NCBI RefSeq assembly: GCF_010093065.1
Contig: NZ_CP048113.1
Span: 7,644,001-7,708,000, forward strand
Length of the DNA: 64,000 nt
Source of the DNA: Chitinophaga agri
GTDB lineage: Bacteria > Bacteroidota > Bacteroidia > Chitinophagales > Chitinophagaceae
Direction of reading: 5' to 3'
Position 1 is the first letter of the stretch, and the number at the start of each line of letters is the position of its first letter. This document shows, in pieces, positions 46,076 through 55,021 of the stretch. The position numbers and the translations under genes were made by a program. Under the pieces are notes generated by a model, which saw only the letters and a list, made by a program, of their open reading frames with translations, made no database searches and was not told the DNA's origin.

Positions 46076-47865
46076 TGGAACAACAACATGCTATAAGAAA
46101 ACTGGTGGTGGAGGTGCAATTGCCTTCCAGGGAGGAGGCTTTTTCTCTTCAGGGGGCGTTGAGCACGCGCTGCAATACTGAGCTGGTGCCGATGCTGGCG
46201 GAGCTGCTGGACGGTTGGGCTGATCCAGATACGTTGTTACAGATAGATAAGCTGGAAATTGATCTGGGTAGTTGCAGCATACAGGCATTACGTGAAGATC
46301 TGCCGGAACTGGTGATCACCTATCTGCGTAAACATTTCCAGGGCATGCTGACAACCGGTTCACCCGGGCTGCAATTACAAAGGCGTCCGCTGGTACAGGG
46401 ACACTTTGACAGCTGGTTGCATTTTATGGAGCACGGCGTATTGCCATCTTCCGCCGTGAAGTGGGAACAGGAGGAATGGGAAGCGGGTATATTGACGGCA
46501 CTGGCCACGGAAACACCGGCTTTGCGCAGATGTCAGCAGTTGTTTGTGGATCATTCATATGCTGTCAGACGACTGGTCATACAGTTCTCCCGGGGCTTCA
46601 TTTATAACTGGATATTAGCCTGTAGCGCGGGTGCACACCGGCAGTCGCTGGTACTGATGGAAGAATGGGAAACATTTGTTTTCAGTACACGGTTTGCCAA
46701 TGCACTAGAGCAACAATTTAAGTCGATACGATCTATGCCGCCTGTATTGCCGGAGCATACCATTTATGCGGAGCGTGTCATGGAGTGGCTGATCAGAGAA
46801 ATCGTGGTCACCGGCAAAACGATCAGTCATCCGGCATTGCTGGAGCAGCTGATACGTCTACTGGGTTCCGGAAAAGAACTGCCGGATTATCTTTTTGCGC
46901 TCGAAAGGGTGGCTATAGCTGGCGTAAAAATGCCCGTAACAGTCCATGAGGCAGTCGCCGCAGTAGCAGGACGTTATGGTGGGGAACTGTCCGTGCGCAG
47001 GCAGCAATTTAGCAGAGGTAACGATGCAGAAAGACAGTTGATGGAACAAGATGGCGGAAAGATGCAGCAGCCATCGGCAGAGAAGAATGCACATACAGAA
47101 AGAGGGCCGGCCGACCTGCATCAGCGGCAGGTGAAGAGGAAATCTGCTGCAGATGGAGAAGGAACCGGGATGAAAGATAATAAGCGCTCATCAATACAGC
47201 CAGATAACGCATCAGCAGAAGGTACCGCCCCGTTTAAAACACACCCTGAAAAGTCAGACGTTGAGAGAAAGGAGGCTTATGCAGCAACGGATAGTGAAAC
47301 ATTTAGTGATAATAAAGTGCCAGAAAAGGATGATCGGCTACCAGGACATCTTCCCGAAGAAGGTACCGTGTATTATATCAATAATGCAGGCCTGATACTA
47401 CTGCACCCTTATTTATCGTACTGTTTTGATGCCCTGGGACTAAGAGAAGGCCGCGAATTCAAAGACGCGGCAGCCAGACATAAGGCGGTGCAGCTAGTAG
47501 GGTATATGGCTTATGGAGAGGGCGATATTCCTGAATATGATCTTGTACTCCCCAAGTTATTGTGCGGTATTACGCCGGCGGAGCCGATCAAACGGTTTGT
47601 TCCGCTGTCGGACGTTGAGAAAGAAGAAGCGGATCAACTACTGACAGCTGTGATTACCCATTGGAATGCATTGGGTAATACTTCTCCAGATGGTTTGCGT
47701 GGAAATTTCCTGCTACGGGAAGGAAAACTGGAATGGAAGGAGGAAGAATGGCAATTGTACGTCACACGGCAGGCATATGATATGTTGCTTAACCGTTTGC
47801 CATGGGGTTTTAGTGTGGTCGGATTGTCATGGATGCCATGGCTGATAAAGACGGTATGGATCTGA
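46075..47865 (+). CDS. Contractile injection system tape measure protein (Pvc14/Afp14-like)
   Basis: The 596-residue protein has the CIS tape measure signature at the start (IRKLVVEVQLPSREEAFSLQ, then LLDGWADPDTLLQIDKLEIDLGS, then ELVITYLRKHF). It ends with YYINNAGLILLHPYLSYCFD, LPKLLCGITPAEPIK and LLNRLPWGFSVVGLSWMPWL. Between them, about residues 320-425 are a charged, low-complexity linker rich in Lys, Glu, Gln and Ala. In Afp and PVC, protein 14 sets particle length. The linker length probably varies between strains. The start ATG overlaps the previous stop (TGATG). Confidence 0.92.
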   Translation: MEQQHAIRKLVVEVQLPSREEAFSLQGALSTRCNTELVPMLAELLDGWADPDTLLQIDKLEIDLGSCSIQALREDLPELVITYLRKHFQGMLTTGSPGLQLQRRPLVQGHFDSWLHFMEHGVLPSSAVKWEQEEWEAGILTALATETPALRRCQQLFVDHSYAVRRLVIQFSRGFIYNWILACSAGAHRQSLVLMEEWETFVFSTRFANALEQQFKSIRSMPPVLPEHTIYAERVMEWLIREIVVTGKTISHPALLEQLIRLLGSGKELPDYLFALERVAIAGVKMPVTVHEAVAAVAGRYGGELSVRRQQFSRGNDAERQLMEQDGGKMQQPSAEKNAHTERGPADLHQRQVKRKSAADGEGTGMKDNKRSSIQPDNASAEGTAPFKTHPEKSDVERKEAYAATDSETFSDNKVPEKDDRLPGHLPEEGTVYYINNAGLILLHPYLSYCFDALGLREGREFKDAAARHKAVQLVGYMAYGEGDIPEYDLVLPKLLCGITPAEPIKRFVPLSDVEKEEADQLLTAVITHWNALGNTSPDGLRGNFLLREGKLEWKEEEWQLYVTRQAYDMLLNRLPWGFSVVGLSWMPWLIKTVWI

Positions 47866-47934
47866 GCTGTAATTATGTTTTAACCCCTTATGCCATATGA
47901 GATGTATGATTATTAACACCCCGATCAAGGACAA

Positions 47935-50900
47935 ATGATCAAAGCTACCGATAATAAGAGCACTACTGCAAAAACGCGGCAACAGCCTGCGGGCGGATCC
48001 TTTTTCAATAAAGATAAAGGAGCTGACAGCAAGTTTTTGGGTGAAACTACCACATCGGATGAATCCTTTTTCGTTCAACGGAAACTTAGCATTGGAAAAC
48101 CAGATGACCATTATGAGAAACAGGCTGACCAGGTAGCCGATAAAGTAGTACAGCGAATGAGTCAGCCTGCTCCGGCTCCTGTTGTTCCGAAGGCCACTAC
48201 CGTGCCAGCTGGTACAGTGCCATCTTCTGCGGCGCAGCATGGAGCAGTACAGCTGAAAGAGGTCGAGAACAAAGAGGAGGATATACAGACCGAAGAGAAA
48301 AAAGTGCAACGTAAACCTATATTTGATAGTATGGGTGATCCGCCGGATGATATCCAGAAGAAGGAAGCTGCGAGCGCCGCAACTCCTGATGCGAAGACCA
48401 GCGGAAGTAATAACCTGGAGCAGCGTTTGCAACAAACGAAAGGTGGAGGTGCTCCATTGCCTTCTGATACACGGACTGCCATGGAGTCTGCTATTGGAGC
48501 CGATTTTAGCGGCGTCAGGGTGCATACAGGTACCGAAGCGGCTGCATTGAGCAGCGAGCTGGAGGCACAGGCCTTCACGCATGGAAATGACATCTACTTC
48601 AATCAGAATAAATTTGATGCCACCAGTAGTACTGGCCGGCATTTGCTCGCGCATGAGTTAACGCATACGGTCCAGCAGGGGGCTGCTATTCAAAAGAAGG
48701 CAGCGCCTGAAGGCGAAAGAAAGAGCGATGATGCGGAGAAATTGACAACAAGGGACGGGCTGGAGGATGCTGCCGTGCAGAGGAAGACAGATCCTGCCTC
48801 CACAGGTGCTGGTAATACGATACAATGTGCTCCTGTTAAGGCGGCAGCAGCTACTCCTTCAGTAGCATCCGGAGAAGTGGTAGATGTTTCCGGCGGTAAA
48901 TTCAATCCTTCTGCAAAACTGGCGGAGGAGATCAGAGCGTCGAAGCATAAAGGTATAGAGGTGAACATCGGTGGCGGCAAGATAGCAGGTGCAGGTGTCA
49001 TCAAAGTGAGAGAAAAGGAAGGCGTGTTTGAAAGCCTGAAGAATGCTTACCTCCCGTTGAACATGCCAATGTTCAGTGCTGCAAATCCGGTGCTAGCCGT
49101 AAGAGTGGCCAGTGGTGAGGTAAGTGGTTTTGCGACCATCGGCAAGAGTAATGCACCAGAGGCCATTCCGCAATGGTTACGTAAGCATGGAAAGGCATTG
49201 GGCTGGCTTACAGGAATTGATGTAGAAAATGTTTTATCCAAGGCGACAAATACCTTCGAAAATGGCACCTTCACTTTTACGCTGAATGGTACAAAAGTGA
49301 AGGTAGGTGGATTTGCGACTGCCACAATGGACCTCGGTTTTGTGAATATGAAACCAACGGCTCATGTGGTGGCAGAGATAGATATTAACGGAGTGGCTAA
49401 CGGTAGTCTGGATATTACATTACTGGAAGATAAAATGTCGGGTGAAGGTGCATTCGCGGTAAGCTTTAAAGGCTTCTCCGGAGAGGTGAATGCGCAGTTC
49501 CGGGAAGGTGTGCTGGATGTAAAAGGACAGGTAGGCTATTCAGGCGATAGGCTTAGCGGCTCTATCATGTTGATGATGACGGATAAGAAGACCGCGGATA
49601 CCTTTGCGGTCACTCAACTTGGAGGCGCGCCGGCAGAAGATGCTGTTATTCCGGAATCAGTGCCCGCTGCGGAAGGCAAAGGTCCCCGAGGGCTGGCTGG
49701 CATGGGTACATTGACCTTTAACATGACCGAATGGTTCGCAGGTAGTGTGAATGTGATTGTTGATGGTAAGGGTTGTGTGACGGTAGTGGGTAAGATTGCT
49801 CCTCCGAAAGAAATTATTCTGTTCCAGCAGAAAGACTACAGCAAAGAGTTATTCAAACTGGAAGCCCGTGCAGCGTATGGTCTGCCGGTAATTGGTAACG
49901 TGTTTGTCTTTGCAAATGTCGCATTGATCGCGATGGCGAAAGTGGGGCCTGCGAAGATCTATAACATAGAAGTGGCGGGTACTTACTCTACCAACCCTGA
50001 TGTGGCGAAGAGTATTACCATGTCGGGCTCACTCAACATGTCTGCTTATGCAGGGTTGCGCCTGCGGGCAGAAGGTGGTGCAGGAATAGAGCTGGCAGGT
50101 CACGATATTAAACTAGGTGTTGGACTAAACGCTGATGCGGGTGTCAAGGGATATGTCGATGCGCGTCCGACCATTGGCTACCGGGATCCTGGTGAGTTCT
50201 TCTTTAAAGGACATATGGAGATAGCGGCACAGCCGTTCCTGGGATTGAGCGGAGACCTGTTCGTAGAACTCGATAGTCCATGGTGGTCTCCGTTACCTGA
50301 TGAGAAATGGACCTGGCCGATCGGTGCACTCGAATATCCTTTACCAGGTGAATTTGGTATCGGTGCAGATATGGAATACGTCCTTGGTTCCGGGAAAGTA
50401 CCTGAAGTGAGCTTCAGTGAAGCGAAGTTTGATGGTGCCAAATTTATGACCGACCTGGTCGATGATAATGTGCCAAAGAAGGGCGGTGCGGGAGAGAAGG
50501 AAAAACCAGGTAAATTCGTAGACGGTGGCGCTGCAAGTGCTGCTCCGGCTGCAGGTACACCACCACCTGCCGCTGCTCCTGGTAAGCCTGCTGCGGGCAA
50601 GGCTCCCGGTAAAGGAGGTGCAGGTGGCCCCGGCGGTAAAGGCAAGGGTAAGGATAAAGGTACTGATAAGGCTGATCCGGATCAGATGAAGAACTTCGCT
50701 GCTGCTATGCAGAAAGTAAAAGCGCTCGAAGGGCACAAGCCGATGACGCGTGCTGAGCTGACTGCTGCTATTGAAGGTATAAAGAAACAACATAATACTC
50801 CGGGTATCACATTCGAACCGAAAGGAGATGTCTGGATGGTGACAGGTGTCATTAAGGGGAAACCTAACAAGCAGTCTGTAAAGGTGAAAGCAGACATGAA

Positions 50901-51978
50901 AGCAGGTGAGGATAAGGATACGAAAGGTGTCGACAAGGAGAAGGAGAAACAGCTCGATCTGGCAATCACTGATGTGAAGAAAATAGATGCTGATATAGCA
51001 GGAGATGGTAAGATGGGTGAAGATGAAGCGAAGGAGGTTGCACATAAAGCGCAGCAGAAGCACAGTAACGTATTCAAGTCTATTAGTGTACTGAATGGTG
51101 GTAAAGATGCAAAGCACTGGGAGTATCTGTATGTACAGCGGGCGAAGGATAAGAAGCCTGTCATTACCGGAGCTGATAAAGAAAAACTGAATGCACGGAT
51201 CGAAAAAATGATGTATGGTACCGTTAAGGTGGCGGATTGTAAGAAGCTATTGGCAACTGCTACAGGAATAGTAGGGGAATCCGTGATCGAGAAGATCTTT
51301 GAGATGGAAGAAGAACCGAAGGCATTTCATACACTGCTTAATCAGATTATAACCGAGAGCAAAAAAGAGGGTGGATTAAAGGGCGGTTTCAGGATTGAGA
51401 AAGATGTATTTAGTACTTACATAGAATTTATATATACAGGTCTTATCAAGCAAGGCGCTTATGTATCATTCGTAAAGGAATTTTTTATACGCCCTGATAA
51501 TGGACATAATATAGCTAAAGTTATAAATAAGCAAATGTTCCTGGACCTGCATGTTACCAGGGAGATCGAAGCGGCCGGTATCAAGGGCGTAGGAACCACG
51601 ATGCTCGATATGGCCATCAAGCATTATAAAGAGACACATAAGGAGATCCGGGCACAGTGGAATGCTAACAGACAGGAATATAAAACGAATTACTTTGGAT
51701 GGTCCGATAACCTGGCGAAATTCATTGAATTACTGCCCTCCATGTCGGAAAAGGAAGCCGCGCTCCTGACATGGACCGGAAGACAGTTGACCAGGAAATT
51801 CAAATACAGGGTGAAGGACGTTCCAATAAATATAATACGTGGTGATGCAGCATATTTCCAGGAGCTGTATAATAAGCCATGGAAAGAAAAGAAACCTGAT
51901 AATGCACTCAACCCAGGTCATCCTCATAATATTAGAACAGTAGAAGTTATCTTTGAACCAGACCCTGATGCTAAATAA
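47935..51978 (+). CDS. Large DUF4157 protein, candidate CIS cargo/toxin
   Basis: This 1347-residue protein begins with a motif shared by DUF4157 proteins (FFVQRKLSIGKPDDHYEKQA, then DQVADKVVQR) and a DUF4157 domain (about 160-250: IGADFSGVRVHTGTEA, ALSSELEAQAFTHGNDIYF, HLLAHELTHTVQQG). The HELTH at 240-244 is a zinc-protease-type HExxH. Then come a long, glycine-rich beta region (about 300-830), a Pro/Ala/Gly/Lys hinge (about 850-930) and a helical C-terminal domain of about 400 residues. No signal peptide is present, as expected for a CIS-loaded protein. DUF4157 is a known marker of eCIS cargo. The C-terminal domain has no family I recognise and may be the toxic part. Confidence 0.85.
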   Translation: MIKATDNKSTTAKTRQQPAGGSFFNKDKGADSKFLGETTTSDESFFVQRKLSIGKPDDHYEKQADQVADKVVQRMSQPAPAPVVPKATTVPAGTVPSSAAQHGAVQLKEVENKEEDIQTEEKKVQRKPIFDSMGDPPDDIQKKEAASAATPDAKTSGSNNLEQRLQQTKGGGAPLPSDTRTAMESAIGADFSGVRVHTGTEAAALSSELEAQAFTHGNDIYFNQNKFDATSSTGRHLLAHELTHTVQQGAAIQKKAAPEGERKSDDAEKLTTRDGLEDAAVQRKTDPASTGAGNTIQCAPVKAAAATPSVASGEVVDVSGGKFNPSAKLAEEIRASKHKGIEVNIGGGKIAGAGVIKVREKEGVFESLKNAYLPLNMPMFSAANPVLAVRVASGEVSGFATIGKSNAPEAIPQWLRKHGKALGWLTGIDVENVLSKATNTFENGTFTFTLNGTKVKVGGFATATMDLGFVNMKPTAHVVAEIDINGVANGSLDITLLEDKMSGEGAFAVSFKGFSGEVNAQFREGVLDVKGQVGYSGDRLSGSIMLMMTDKKTADTFAVTQLGGAPAEDAVIPESVPAAEGKGPRGLAGMGTLTFNMTEWFAGSVNVIVDGKGCVTVVGKIAPPKEIILFQQKDYSKELFKLEARAAYGLPVIGNVFVFANVALIAMAKVGPAKIYNIEVAGTYSTNPDVAKSITMSGSLNMSAYAGLRLRAEGGAGIELAGHDIKLGVGLNADAGVKGYVDARPTIGYRDPGEFFFKGHMEIAAQPFLGLSGDLFVELDSPWWSPLPDEKWTWPIGALEYPLPGEFGIGADMEYVLGSGKVPEVSFSEAKFDGAKFMTDLVDDNVPKKGGAGEKEKPGKFVDGGAASAAPAAGTPPPAAAPGKPAAGKAPGKGGAGGPGGKGKGKDKGTDKADPDQMKNFAAAMQKVKALEGHKPMTRAELTAAIEGIKKQHNTPGITFEPKGDVWMVTGVIKGKPNKQSVKVKADMKAGEDKDTKGVDKEKEKQLDLAITDVKKIDADIAGDGKMGEDEAKEVAHKAQQKHSNVFKSISVLNGGKDAKHWEYLYVQRAKDKKPVITGADKEKLNARIEKMMYGTVKVADCKKLLATATGIVGESVIEKIFEMEEEPKAFHTLLNQIITESKKEGGLKGGFRIEKDVFSTYIEFIYTGLIKQGAYVSFVKEFFIRPDNGHNIAKVINKQMFLDLHVTREIEAAGIKGVGTTMLDMAIKHYKETHKEIRAQWNANRQEYKTNYFGWSDNLAKFIELLPSMSEKEAALLTWTGRQLTRKFKYRVKDVPINIIRGDAAYFQELYNKPWKEKKPDNALNPGHPHNIRTVEVIFEPDPDAK

Positions 51979-51982
51979 TAAT

Positions 51983-52618
51983 ATGAAGTATAGGAAAGTA
52001 TATATCTGCTCTGAACATACGAATGATATGCTGGAACTGAACAGCTACTGGCCTTTATTCACTGAGGTCAATGATATCATTTACAATACGCCGGGTCTGA
52101 GCGTACCTGATAACCTGCTTGGTCAGGCCGATTTTGTGATAAAAGGCAATGATGGCTTACTACTGATCGTTGCAGTCAAAAAGAACCTCGATGAAAAATT
52201 AGCTACATTTGAGCCTCCTGCATCACCTTCTACATTTACGATGCTGTATGGAAAGAGATACGACATGGATATCAGGAATGATAGTCACAATCTGATTCAT
52301 TCAATTGGTGTATTGCTGAAGATACTGGAGACGGAGCAGGAGAAAAATGGAAGTGTCTGGTTCTATAATATGTCCGCAGTAGATGATATCAATCTCCGGA
52401 TATTACGCCTGATAAAGAGGGCGGGTGAAGCTGTAACTTTAGACGCTATAGCCGATACGATTAAGATGGCCTATGCTCACCAACTCCCGAGCAATGATGA
52501 ATTGTGGGAAAGACTGGCACTACTGCGCGCCAATTATTTTATCGCTGATAGCCTTGCCGAAGGTGGTGTTGTCAAATGGTATCCCACCGAAAAGTCAATC
52601 AGGATACAACCTATTTAG
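51983..52618 (+). CDS. Hypothetical protein upstream of the ParA gene in the CIS cluster
   Basis: The ATG at 51983, four bases after the cargo stop, gives a 211-residue soluble protein; the upstream in-frame TTG at 51953 and ATG at 51968 overlap the cargo gene. Features are an N-terminal mixed alpha/beta part (YRKVYICSEHTNDMLELNSY, QADFVIKGNDGLLLIVAVKK), a KRYDMDIRNDSHNLIHSIGV stretch and a C-terminal segment that looks like a winged helix (LWERLALLRANYFI, VVKWYPTEKSIRI). No named family was recognised. It lies 28 bases before a ParA gene, so it may be a partner or regulator, or an immunity protein for the upstream cargo. Confidence 0.7.
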   Translation: MKYRKVYICSEHTNDMLELNSYWPLFTEVNDIIYNTPGLSVPDNLLGQADFVIKGNDGLLLIVAVKKNLDEKLATFEPPASPSTFTMLYGKRYDMDIRNDSHNLIHSIGVLLKILETEQEKNGSVWFYNMSAVDDINLRILRLIKRAGEAVTLDAIADTIKMAYAHQLPSNDELWERLALLRANYFIADSLAEGGVVKWYPTEKSIRIQPI

Positions 52619-52646
52619 TGATCAATTACCTGTTTAATTCGACCCC

Positions 52647-53429
52647 ATGATCGTTCTGTCCGTTGCCATACAAAAAGGAGGTTCAGGCAAAACCACCACC
52701 GCATTGAACCTTGCAGCCGCCCTCCAGCGTATGGGAAAGAACGTGCTGCTCATTGATCTCGATCCCCAGGCGAATCTGACCCAGTCACTGGGTATTGCGG
52801 ACGATTCAGACCTGAGTATTTATGAATTGCTGAAACAGGCCGCTACCGGCGAACTCACTGATGTACAGCATGCGATTGTTAATACCAGCATATTACCGCT
52901 CATTCCCGCTAACCTTGAACTGGCCAGCGCCGAACTGGAGTTGGTAAGTATGTACGGTCGTGAGCAACTGCTCAACCAGATACTAGTTCAGTTAGGGGAT
53001 GAATATGATATTATTGTGATTGATTGTCCGCCCGCGGTAGGCATGCTTACAGTCAATGCACTCGCCGCCAGTGATTACGTACTGATGCCGCTGCCGGCAG
53101 AGTTCCTGCCATTCAAAGGGGTGCAGCGATTTATGAAGAACGTACAACTGATAAAGAAACAGCTGAATAAGAAGCTGGAAGTCCTTGGTATCGTATTGAC
53201 AAAATTCGACGAACATAAGAGCATGCATAGGGACGTGCGTGCCCGTCTTCATGAGATGTATCCTGATAAAGTACTGGAAACATCGATACGTAGCAATATA
53301 TCTCTTGCCAAAGCACAGGAACAGGCGAAGGATATATTCTCATTGGATAGTAATGCCAATGGTGCGAAAGATTATCGCGCGCTGGCAACAGAGATAGCCG
53401 GACGTCTGGTGACAACGGCAGCACAATAG
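52647..53429 (+). CDS. ParA-family ATPase in the CIS cluster
   Basis: The 260-residue protein has a textbook ParA/MinD deviant Walker A (VAIQKGGSGKTTTALNLAAAL), a Walker A' LLIDLDPQANLTQSLG, and a Walker B IIVIDCPPAVGMLTVNALAA, with LKQAATGELTDVQHAI between. ParA proteins form ATP-dependent gradients on the nucleoid or membrane and position plasmids, chromosomes or large protein assemblies. No ParB or parS site is visible nearby. It sits between two DUF4157 genes, so its likely cargo is the CIS particle or the cargo itself, not DNA. This is inference from position. Confidence 0.93.
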   Translation: MIVLSVAIQKGGSGKTTTALNLAAALQRMGKNVLLIDLDPQANLTQSLGIADDSDLSIYELLKQAATGELTDVQHAIVNTSILPLIPANLELASAELELVSMYGREQLLNQILVQLGDEYDIIVIDCPPAVGMLTVNALAASDYVLMPLPAEFLPFKGVQRFMKNVQLIKKQLNKKLEVLGIVLTKFDEHKSMHRDVRARLHEMYPDKVLETSIRSNISLAKAQEQAKDIFSLDSNANGAKDYRALATEIAGRLVTTAAQ

Positions 53430-53451
53430 CCCCAATTTTAAAACGATAGAT

Positions 53452-54975
53452 ATGAAAACGAGTAATAGTCGTCGCTATCGCAGACATCGTAACCCCGAAA
53501 ATACAGATGCGAAGGAAGGACCGTTCTTTACTCCTGCGCACAACGCGGTACAAACAAAAACAGATGCGTTCTTTCAGCCTAAGCTGGCCGTTGGTCAGCC
53601 GGGTGATAAATATGAGAGAGAAGCCGATGCCGTTGCCGATAAGGTAGTTAATCAGCCATCAGCTAAAGGTAATGGCGTACAACGGAAAGAGATATCTGCC
53701 GTGCAGGCAATGCCGGAAAAGAAAGAAGACGAAAAGAAGGTGCAGAAGAGACGGGACAAAGAAGAGGAAGTCCCCGTACAGAAGAAGGATGCCCCTCCTG
53801 GAGATAAAGAAGAGAAAAAACCTGAACAGTTGCCGTCTAAGAAAGAGGAAGAAAAGCCGGTTCAGAAAAAAGATGATAGAGCTGCGCCTGAGAAGCAAGA
53901 AGAAGAGAAGAAACCCGTGCAGAAAAAAGAAGAACCCGAAAAAAAGCCTGCCGCCGATGAGGTGATCAAAGAAGAGAAAGATGATAAGGAAAAGGGTGGG
54001 AAACCATCTGTAATGACGAAGAAAAATGTTTCACAGGCAACGGAAGAAGGCAGCGATCAGCTTGCGCAGCAGTTAAGGGAACAGCAGGGGAATGGCAGTC
54101 CAATGTCTCCGGCGATGAAAAAGGAGATGGGAACGGCCATCGGAGCAGACTTCAGTAATGTGCGTATCCATACAGGAGAAAAGGCGGCTGAACTGAACAG
54201 GGAACTGGGCGCCCAGGCATTTACACACGGTAATGATGTGTATTTTAATAACGGTAGATACGATACTGATTCCGCCGCCGGTAAACATTTGCTGGCACAC
54301 GAACTGACACATGTGGTCCAACAGGGTGCTGCACCTGCCGCAGAAGGTAAACAGACCTCACCTGCTGCAGGACATACCGCTCCTGGTATACAGCGTGAGA
54401 TCTCTACGCCGCTGCCCGAAGGTGTAAAGCCGGATGAGAAATCAGAGATCGCTGAGTTTCCCGTTGGTAGCTTCAAGGTGCAGGTGAAACCCGACAGAAA
54501 GGCAACCGAGGAGGATAATATTGCACCTAACAAAGCAGAAACAAAAGGTGATATCTCTACTTATATCAATTTTACTACAAATGGTAAAGGTGAGATAACT
54601 AAGGTCTCAATTTCCAAGACGCTGATCATTGAAACCGTATATGGCGCTGATGTGACTTCTAAAAGTGATTCAGGATATGGCCGCGGGCATATCAAATCTG
54701 ATAAGGATAAGGGAAATAAATCACTGGGCTTTCATGAAGGTAATCATGGCATTGATTTTATGAACTACATCAAGTCGCATAAGTTCCCGGAAATTGTTAT
54801 TAAAAAGCCAGTGTCCCAGGCAGAGTTTGATGCGCTGAAAGCAAAGTGGGATGTCAAATTTGACGCCTATGTGAAAGACATGATGGCGAAAAGTAAAAAG
54901 GACACGGACGATGTAACAGATCCTCCTGCCGCAGTGCCCGCACCGGCGCCTGCTCCAGCCGCTCCATCAAAATGA
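53452..54975 (+). CDS. DUF4157 protein with a second HExxH motif, candidate CIS cargo
   Basis: The 507-residue protein has a positively charged start, then a DUF4157-type leader (FFQPKLAVGQPGDKYEREAD, then AVADKVV), a long Lys/Glu-rich linker (about 85-195, with repeated PVQKK words) and a DUF4157 domain (about 195-295: IGADFSNVRIHTGEKAAELN, AQAFTHGNDVYF, HLLAHELTHVVQQG; HELTH at 283-287). The C-terminal region (about 315-480) has a second HExxH, HEGNH at 428-432, in KSLGFHEGNHGIDFMNYI, which looks like a separate metalloprotease-type domain. It ends with a Pro/Ala tail. No signal peptide is present. DUF4157 and the linker suggest loading into the CIS; the second HExxH makes a toxic protease possible. 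Alternatively both motifs are structural. Confidence 0.85.
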   Translation: MKTSNSRRYRRHRNPENTDAKEGPFFTPAHNAVQTKTDAFFQPKLAVGQPGDKYEREADAVADKVVNQPSAKGNGVQRKEISAVQAMPEKKEDEKKVQKRRDKEEEVPVQKKDAPPGDKEEKKPEQLPSKKEEEKPVQKKDDRAAPEKQEEEKKPVQKKEEPEKKPAADEVIKEEKDDKEKGGKPSVMTKKNVSQATEEGSDQLAQQLREQQGNGSPMSPAMKKEMGTAIGADFSNVRIHTGEKAAELNRELGAQAFTHGNDVYFNNGRYDTDSAAGKHLLAHELTHVVQQGAAPAAEGKQTSPAAGHTAPGIQREISTPLPEGVKPDEKSEIAEFPVGSFKVQVKPDRKATEEDNIAPNKAETKGDISTYINFTTNGKGEITKVSISKTLIIETVYGADVTSKSDSGYGRGHIKSDKDKGNKSLGFHEGNHGIDFMNYIKSHKFPEIVIKKPVSQAEFDALKAKWDVKFDAYVKDMMAKSKKDTDDVTDPPAAVPAPAPAPAAPSK

Positions 54976-55021
54976 TAATCCGCAGTCACCTGCTGCGATG
55001 AAATAAGTGTTTACAAATATT

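Noticed and set aside
48690..51164. Minus-strand frames within the large DUF4157 gene, some above 150 codons
   Set aside because: Caused by the Gly/Lys/Ala-rich plus-strand codons; no start signal or domain.
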